64,000 nt of DNA from Actinacidiphila alni (GTDB lineage: Bacteria > Actinomycetota > Actinomycetes > Streptomycetales > Streptomycetaceae): positions 62,001 to 126,000 of the forward strand of contig NZ_FONG01000011.1 of the NCBI RefSeq assembly GCF_900112845.1, read 5' to 3'. Below the pieces are notes generated by a model that worked only from the letters and a program-made list of their open reading frames with translations, made no database searches and was not told the DNA's origin. Below are positions 58,682 through 64,000 of the stretch, one piece after another. How positions within the stretch are numbered: the first letter of the stretch is position 1; each line of letters begins with the position of its first letter. The position numbers and the translations under genes were made by a program.

Positions 58682-60535
58682 TCAGTTGAGGGCGAACTTC
58701 TGGGCGGCGCTGCCGTTGCAGTCGTAGATCTGGAGCCGGGTGCCGTTGGCGGAGGCGCCGCTCGGCGAGTCCAGGCACCGGCCGGACTGCGGATTGCGCA
58801 GGGTGCCGTCGGCCTGCTGCTGCCACACCTGGCCGCCGACGCCGTTGCAGTCGTACAGCTCGACGGGGGTGTTGTTGGCGGTGCCGTTGCCGTTGATGTC
58901 CAGGCAGCGGCCCAGCGTGCTCAGCGAGCCGTTGGAGTTGAGGTACCAGTGCTGGTCGACCGCCCAGGACTGGCAGTCCCACAGCTGGACGGCGGCGAGA
59001 TTGCCGCCGCTGTCGTCGGCGGCGACGTCCACGCACTTGCCGCCGGGCCCGGGGATCGGGGAACCGCCGTGGACGGCGAATTTCTGCGCGGCGCTGCCGT
59101 TGCAGTCGTAGATCTGGAGCCGGGTGCCGTTGCCGGTGGCGCCGCTCGGCGAGTCCAGGCACCGGCCCGACTGCGGGTTGAACAGCGAACCGTCCGAGCG
59201 CTGCACCCACTTCTGGCCGCCGACACCGTTGCAGTCGTACAGCTCGACCGGGGTGTTGTTGGCGGTGCCGTTGCCGTTGATGTCCAGGCAACGGCCGATC
59301 GTCCGCAGGGAGTTGTCGCCGAAGTGCGACCAGTGCTGGTCCTCGGCGTACGTCTGGCAGTCCCACAGCTGGACGGCCGCGCCGTTGACGCCGGTGTCGT
59401 CGGCGGCGACGTCCACGCACTTGCCGCCGGGACCGGTGATGGTGCCCTGCGGGCCGTTGGGCACATTGGTCTGGCCGGAGTAGCCGACCGAGACGATGTT
59501 GGCCTGGACGGCGTTCTCGGCGGCGTCGGTCGGATAGCCGGAGACCATGACGCCCTCGAAGAAGGTGCCCATGTTGCGGTTGCTGTTGTCACCGCCGGTG
59601 CCCAGGATGATGCCGCCCTCCTGGTGCATCGGCCGGTAGCCGCCGCGTGTTGGCAGTCCCCCGTTCCACCAGGTCGACAGCGCCCCCGATTGGGAGTTGC
59701 CGCCCTTGATGGCGTACGTCGTCTGCCCGTCGTTCTTCAGCATGGCTGTGACGTAAGGGGTGTTGTTGCCCTTGTTGGCGGTGTTGGAGCCGTTGTCGCC
59801 CTGGAACATGCCGTTCTCCATGTCGGCCTCGACCCAGGGTCCCGAGCCGGAACACGGCGCGAAGTAGCAGGTGGTGGCGATGGAGACGGCGTCCATGTGG
59901 CCGTTGCCGGTGTCGGCGGGGGTGCTCTCGGCGTTGCCGTAGTCGAAGCAGCAGTCGGAGCCGACATGGGTGCCGCTGGCGACCATGTAGACGCCCTCCG
60001 GCTGGCCGTTGACGGCGACGCCGGGCGCCACGCCGACGTAGCGGTAGCCGACGCCGGGCGAGATCCAGATGCCGTAGACCTTGTGGCCGCCTGCCGTCAC
60101 CGCGATCTCACTGGCGTCCGCGCCGCGGTCCGCGGCGCCCGCGGTGCCGGCCGGGCTGATGGCCAGGTCGCTGTGGTGCGGGCTCTGGTCGTACACCTTC
60201 GTGATGCGGCAGGTGGTGTTGGCACAGAAGGTGTCCTGCGCCTGGGCGTTGGCGTAGCCGCCGGGTGCGAGCAGGCCGATGTCGGTCCTGGCGCCGTCGG
60301 AGGCGCGGGTGACCTGGTACAGCGGGCCGTTGTACGCGCCGTACAGGGCGCGGACCGTGCTGTGCGCGGCCACGCACTGGGTGCCGGCCGCGCCGTAGAT
60401 GTCGCAGGGCAGCGACGCGGCGGCCTGCGCCGGTGCCGGCAGGGCGATGAAGGCGCCGAGGACGAGGCCGAGGGTGGCCACCGCCGACAGCAGCGCCTTC
60501 CGGGCCCAGGTGACGGTGAATCTCCTTCTGCGCAT
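58682..60535 (-). CDS. Secreted GH54-type alpha-L-arabinofuranosidase with two ricin-B (CBM13) modules
   Basis: A 617-aa exported enzyme. The signal peptide (ALLSAVATLGLVLGAFIALP...AQAAA) is followed by an ArabFuran-catal domain (about 40-370): LPCDIYGAAGTQCVAAHSTV, CRITKVYDQSPHHSDL, GSDCCFDYGNAES and GGIILGTGGDNSNRNMGTFF. Two nearly identical ricin-type beta-trefoil modules follow (about 372-490 and 500-617), each with GKCVDVAADD, CLDINGNGTANNTPVELYDC and GRCLDSPSG. It releases terminal arabinofuranose from arabinoxylan or arabinan; the lectin modules bind the polymer. A good promoter is visible at 60637-60665. Confidence 0.92.
   Translation of the reverse strand: MRRRRFTVTWARKALLSAVATLGLVLGAFIALPAPAQAAASLPCDIYGAAGTQCVAAHSTVRALYGAYNGPLYQVTRASDGARTDIGLLAPGGYANAQAQDTFCANTTCRITKVYDQSPHHSDLAISPAGTAGAADRGADASEIAVTAGGHKVYGIWISPGVGYRYVGVAPGVAVNGQPEGVYMVASGTHVGSDCCFDYGNAESTPADTGNGHMDAVSIATTCYFAPCSGSGPWVEADMENGMFQGDNGSNTANKGNNTPYVTAMLKNDGQTTYAIKGGNSQSGALSTWWNGGLPTRGGYRPMHQEGGIILGTGGDNSNRNMGTFFEGVMVSGYPTDAAENAVQANIVSVGYSGQTNVPNGPQGTITGPGGKCVDVAADDTGVNGAAVQLWDCQTYAEDQHWSHFGDNSLRTIGRCLDINGNGTANNTPVELYDCNGVGGQKWVQRSDGSLFNPQSGRCLDSPSGATGNGTRLQIYDCNGSAAQKFAVHGGSPIPGPGGKCVDVAADDSGGNLAAVQLWDCQSWAVDQHWYLNSNGSLSTLGRCLDINGNGTANNTPVELYDCNGVGGQVWQQQADGTLRNPQSGRCLDSPSGASANGTRLQIYDCNGSAAQKFALN
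58690..59430. repeat. Tandem repeat encoding the two ricin-B modules
   Basis: Two copies with a 384-base period (for example TGCCGTTGCA at 58711 and 59095) encode the 128-residue lectin modules. Long stretches are identical at the nucleotide level, indicating recent duplication or gene conversion. Confidence 0.8.
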
Positions 60536-60636
60536 GCGGTGCTCCTTGAGGTGGGGGGTGGAGCCGGGTCCTGCGGGGTGGAGCGGGCCGACGCCGTGGG
60601 GGTGCGCGTCCGGTGCTGAAGCGTCAACTCGGCCGG

Positions 60637-60665
60637 AAAGTACGCTTGTTGTTCGACCGCGTCAA
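60637..60665 (-). promoter_or_regulatory. Promoter of the arabinofuranosidase gene
   Basis: Minus-strand -35 TTGACG (60660-60665), 17-base spacer and -10 TACTTT (60637-60642), in an AT-rich patch about 100 bases before the start codon. This is close to the streptomycete HrdB consensus. The rest of the 308-base gap to the next gene (60536-60843) shows no gene. Confidence 0.7.
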
Positions 60666-60843
60666 TATTTGTTGCTTTCTTTGGCGTCCGCCCCGCGAAT
60701 CGCTGTCCGAATCTGTGGCTTCCGTACGGTCCGCCGGACCTCCGTACCGGCGGCCGACGAACACGGCGCCATGGCGCGGAGGTTCGGCTACCGTCATGGG
60801 TGTCGGCCCCGCCGCACCGGGGCGCGTGCGTTACGGAGGACCG

Positions 60844-61824
60844 ATGAGGGCCGTCGTCCAGGACCGGTACGGAGACCCCGGCACGCTGTCCCTCGGCAGC
60901 GCCGCCAAGCCCGAACCCGGCCCGGACGAGGTGCTGATCCGGGTGCACGCCGCCGCCGTGAACGCCTACGACTGGCACCTGATGCGCGGCGACCCGTATC
61001 TGGCCCGGCCGGCCTTCGGGGTGCGCCGGCCGAGGACGCGGGTCCGCGGCCGGGACTTCGCCGGCCAGGTGGTCGGCACCGGCCCGGGCGTCACGCGGTA
61101 CCGGCCCGGCGACCAGGTGTTCGGCGAGGCGGACGGGGCCTTCGCGGAGTACGTGTCGGCCGGCCAGGACGTGCTGGCCACGATCCCGGACGGGCTGACC
61201 TTCGAACAGGCCGCCGCCCTGCCGCTCGCGGGCAACACCGCGCTGATGGCGCTGCGCGACGCGGGCCGGGTGCGGGCCGGTCAGCACGTGCTGATCAACG
61301 GCGCGTCGGGTGGCGTCGGCACCTTCGCCGTACAGATCGGCAAGGCGTTCGGCGCGCGGGTCACCGCGGTGTGCGGCGCCCGCAACGCCGATCTGGCGCG
61401 GTCGATCGGCGCCGACCACGTCGTGGACTACGCGACCGAGGACTTCACCCGGGGCGGGGAGCGCGCCGACGTCGTCCTCGACCTCGTCGGCAATCACCGA
61501 CTGGCCGCGCTGCGCCGCGCAGTGACGCCCGGCGGCACGCTCGTGCTCTCCGGCGGCGGGGCGTCCGAGGGCGGCAGCCTGTTCGGACCGATGGCGCTGC
61601 TGCTGCGGGCGCGGGCCACCGCCCGCTTCGCCCGCGGGCAGCGGCTGACGGTACTCACCGCCACGCCGAGCGGCGCGAATCTGGCCGCGCTCGCGGACCT
61701 CGCGAGCCGGGGGCGGCTCACCCCGGTCGTCGACCGGACCTACCCGCTGGCCGAAGTGCCCGACGCCATCCGGTACATGGAGACCGAGCACGCGCGCGGC
61801 AAGGTCGTCATCACGGTCCGCTAG
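60844..61824 (+). CDS. NAD(P)-dependent quinone-oxidoreductase-like enzyme (MDR family)
   Basis: A 326-aa zinc-independent medium-chain reductase. The N-terminal GroES-like domain shows VLIRVHAAAVNAYDWHLMRG and RGRDFAGQVVGTGPGVTRYR; the nucleotide-binding motif is VLINGASGGVGTFAVQIGKA. It lacks zinc-site cysteines. ATG 60844 follows GGAGGA. Probably a stress-related NADPH:quinone or enone reductase. Confidence 0.9.
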   Translation: MRAVVQDRYGDPGTLSLGSAAKPEPGPDEVLIRVHAAAVNAYDWHLMRGDPYLARPAFGVRRPRTRVRGRDFAGQVVGTGPGVTRYRPGDQVFGEADGAFAEYVSAGQDVLATIPDGLTFEQAAALPLAGNTALMALRDAGRVRAGQHVLINGASGGVGTFAVQIGKAFGARVTAVCGARNADLARSIGADHVVDYATEDFTRGGERADVVLDLVGNHRLAALRRAVTPGGTLVLSGGGASEGGSLFGPMALLLRARATARFARGQRLTVLTATPSGANLAALADLASRGRLTPVVDRTYPLAEVPDAIRYMETEHARGKVVITVR

Positions 61825-61946
61825 CACCTGTCGCGGCCGACCCCGGCAGGCGACTCCGGCGGCCGACTCCGACCGAAGTCTTGTCATGGACCCGTGTGCC
61901 TCCTAACGTGTCGCCGCGAAGAAAATTGCTCGACTCTGTTCAGTTC

Positions 61947-61959
61947 CGTTGATTCAACG
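61947..61959. promoter_or_regulatory. Palindrome CGTTGATTCAACG upstream of the GH27 gene
   Basis: A perfect 6-bp inverted repeat around a central T, about 95 bases before the alpha-galactosidase start in an AT-richer leader (61920-61980). It has the look of a LacI-type operator but differs from the other two operator families in the window. The regulator is unknown. Confidence 0.4.
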
Positions 61960-62054
61960 CGTCGAAAAGTCGTCAATCCGCACACGATCAGTCCCACGGC
62001 GCAGTTCCACGGGCTCCGGCCCGCCTCGCCAACACCGCGAGCAGAGGAATCTCC

Positions 62055-64000
62055 ATGCCACGACTCGTCCGCAGGCTGCTCGCCTGCGCAACCGCCGCCA
62101 CTTTGTGGGGCGGTGCCCTGGCCGGCGCGGCCGTCACCGCCGGCGCGGTGGTCACCGCCACCCCGGCCGCCGCGCTCGACAACGGCCTCGCCCTCACGCC
62201 CCCGATGGGCTTCAACGACTGGAACGCCTTCGGCTGCGACGTCAGCGAGCAGTTGATCGAGCAGACCGCCGACTACTTCGTCAGCTCCGGGCTCAAGGAC
62301 GCCGGTTACACCTACGTCAACATCGACGACTGCTGGATGACGCACACCCGCGACGCGGACGGCCGGCTGGTCCCCGACCCGGTGAAGTTCCCCGACGGCA
62401 TCAAGGGCACCGCCGACTACGTGCACAGCAAGGGCCTCAAGCTCGGCATCTACGAGGACGCGGGCACGGCGACCTGCGCCGGCTACCCGGGCAGCCTCGG
62501 CCACGAGACCACCGACGCGCAGACCTTCGCGGACTGGGGCATCGACTACCTCAAGTACGACAACTGCAACAACAACAGCGACGGCACCCGCGAGGACTAC
62601 GTCAGGCGCTACACCGCGATGCGCGACGCGCTGGCCGCCACCGGCCGGCCGATCGTGTACTCGCTGTGCGAGTGGGGCGTCAACGAACCCTGGGAGTGGG
62701 CCGGTGACGTCGGCAACTCGTGGCGCACCACGGGCGACATCAACGACAGCTGGAACAGCATGCTGTCCATCGCCAAGGCCAACATGCCGCTCGCCTCGGC
62801 GGCCGGACCCGGCCGCTGGAACGACCCGGACATGCTGGAGGTCGGCAACGGCGGCATGACCGACACCGAGTACCGCACCCACTTCTCGCTGTGGTCGATG
62901 ATGAACTCGCCGCTGCTGATCGGCACCGATCTGCGCAAGGCGACGCCCGAGACGCTGGCGATCCTCGGCAACAAGGACGTCATCGCGCTCGACCAGGACA
63001 AGCTCGGCGCCCAGGCCACCGTGCTCTCCTCCGACGGCGACGCGTACGTCCTCACCAAGAAGCTCGCGAACGGCGAGCGCGCGGTCGCGCTGTTCAACGC
63101 GGGCGACCAGGCGCGGCGGATCGCCACCACCGCGCGGGCCGCGGGGCTGCCCAAGCGCGGCAGCTACTCGGTGCGCGATCTGTGGTCGCACACCGACTAC
63201 GAGAGCGCGGGCGGCCTGTCCGCGACCGTGCCCGCGCACGGCACCGTCCTGCTGCGGGTCGGCACCAACCCGGCGGCGGTGCTCAAGGCACCGCTGTTCG
63301 ACACCGGTGTGACAGGACCCGACCACATCGAGCCGGGCCACAGCGCGAGCATCAGCACGTACGCCACCGACCTCGGCACCCTGCCGGCCGCCGAGGTCAA
63401 GGTGAAGCTGACCGCGCCCGACGGCTGGAGCCTGCGCGCCAAGGGCGGCACCGGCACGCTGCTGCTGCCGGGCGGCAGGACCTTCAGCACCCCGTGGACG
63501 GTCGGTGTGCCGGCCGACGCGCAGCCCGGCTCGTACCCGGTGTCGGGGACGGTCAGCTACCGTTCGCTGACCAGCGGAAAGAAGCTGACGGTGCCGCTGA
63601 TCGGCAGTGTCACCGTCAAGGTGCCGCCGCCGTCCGGGACCAGCTATCTCAGTGATCTGCCGTGGACGTCGTCCACCAACGGGTGGGGGCCGGTCGAGCG
63701 GGACCGCAGCAATGGTGAGACCGGTGCGAGCGACGGCAATCCGATCACGCTCGGCGGCACCGTCCACACCAAGGGTCTCGGTGTCCACGCGCCGAGCAGC
63801 ATCAGCTACTACCTCGGCGGGAAGTGCTCCACGGTGACCGCGACGGTCGGCGTGGACGACGAGAAGAACGGCAAGGGCAGCGTGGAGTTCACCGTCACCA
63901 CGGACGGCACCACCGTCGCGGACAGCGGTGTGGTCACCAACCCGATGGGCGGCAAGCCGATCACGGCCGACGTGACGGGCGCGCAGAATGTGACGCTCGC
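62055..64000 (+). CDS. Secreted GH27 alpha-galactosidase with NEW3 and NPCBM domains (3' end cut by window)
   Basis: At least 648 residues; the frame runs off the right edge. The signal peptide (LLACATAATLWGGALAGAAV...AAA) is followed by the GH27 barrel beginning NGLALTPPMGFNDWNAFGCD. The nucleophile D169 is in DYLKYDNCN, the acid/base D228 in TTGDINDSW, and WNDPDMLEVG is intact. A C-terminal beta domain, an NEW3 domain (about 430-520) and an NPCBM module (about 535 on, SSTNGWGPVERDRSNGETGA) follow. The NPCBM closely resembles that of the GH31 enzyme at 2116-5169. It hydrolyses alpha-galactosides such as galactomannan side chains; beta-L-arabinopyranosidase activity also occurs in this family. 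Confidence 0.93.
   Translation, partial: MPRLVRRLLACATAATLWGGALAGAAVTAGAVVTATPAAALDNGLALTPPMGFNDWNAFGCDVSEQLIEQTADYFVSSGLKDAGYTYVNIDDCWMTHTRDADGRLVPDPVKFPDGIKGTADYVHSKGLKLGIYEDAGTATCAGYPGSLGHETTDAQTFADWGIDYLKYDNCNNNSDGTREDYVRRYTAMRDALAATGRPIVYSLCEWGVNEPWEWAGDVGNSWRTTGDINDSWNSMLSIAKANMPLASAAGPGRWNDPDMLEVGNGGMTDTEYRTHFSLWSMMNSPLLIGTDLRKATPETLAILGNKDVIALDQDKLGAQATVLSSDGDAYVLTKKLANGERAVALFNAGDQARRIATTARAAGLPKRGSYSVRDLWSHTDYESAGGLSATVPAHGTVLLRVGTNPAAVLKAPLFDTGVTGPDHIEPGHSASISTYATDLGTLPAAEVKVKLTAPDGWSLRAKGGTGTLLLPGGRTFSTPWTVGVPADAQPGSYPVSGTVSYRSLTSGKKLTVPLIGSVTVKVPPPSGTSYLSDLPWTSSTNGWGPVERDRSNGETGASDGNPITLGGTVHTKGLGVHAPSSISYYLGGKCSTVTATVGVDDEKNGKGSVEFTVTTDGTTVADSGVVTNPMGGKPITADVTGAQNVTL

Overview
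The window is very high-GC DNA (roughly 72% by eye) with GTG starts, tight coding and an almost complete G/C third-position bias. It carries actinobacterial marker genes: mycothiol ligase MshC, a PAC2-family ParJ-like protein, a short chaplin, DUF3090, DUF5703 and F420-type oxidoreductases. The organism is a Streptomyces or close relative. From memory of the S. coelicolor map, the left part resembles the conserved SCO1662-SCO1677 neighbourhood.

Layout. About 1-17.8 kb is mostly core: an L-fuconate dehydratase cut by the left edge, parJ-like, a secreted GH31 alpha-glycosidase placed between parJ and mshC, mshC, a kinase-fold protein with DUF3090, a histidine phosphatase, an F420 oxidoreductase, an aldo/keto reductase, a degenerate RecD-like protein, small conserved proteins, a short chaplin, an M20 peptidase and tRNA-Leu(GAG). 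After the tRNA the content becomes accessory. There is a GH6 cellulase under a CebR-type palindrome, a decayed L-arabinose isomerase remnant, two paralogous TetR regulators (one divergent from a membrane protein, one from ohr), and a truncated Rhs/HINT polymorphic toxin with an Imm53-like immunity gene. The toxin gene is fused head-to-head to a truncated lectin-like gene at about 25.03 kb, which looks like a rearrangement joint. An APH-fold kinase and a GNAT acetyltransferase follow.

About 27.3-44.9 kb is the most interesting block. It holds hexuronate catabolism (altronate dehydratase plus a mannitol-dehydrogenase-family reductase), a five-gene ABC importer, a LacI regulator, two paralogous secreted TIM-barrel hydrolase-like proteins (one Sec, one Tat), an SGNH esterase, a Gfo/Idh/MocA oxidoreductase, and NagB and NagA. 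Five copies of one pseudo-palindrome, close to GCAAACGATTGC, sit in or next to the -35/-10 elements of six divergent promoters (36.4, 40.3 and 43.6 kb). This indicates one LacI regulon for a polymer that yields amino sugars and possibly uronic acids.

About 45.4-64 kb holds an SDR, a second CebR-type promoter driving a clan GH-A hydrolase with FN3 and CBM2, a marR-MFS-isochorismatase-like-YbhB operon with 4-base overlaps, a membrane protein/histidine kinase/response regulator operon, a GH89 alpha-N-acetylglucosaminidase, a GH54-type arabinofuranosidase with two ricin-B lectin modules, a quinone-oxidoreductase-like enzyme, and a GH27 alpha-galactosidase running off the right edge. Overall this is a saprophyte's plant and microbial polysaccharide-degradation region next to core developmental and redox genes. 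No insertion sequence, CRISPR array, rRNA or complete prophage was seen.
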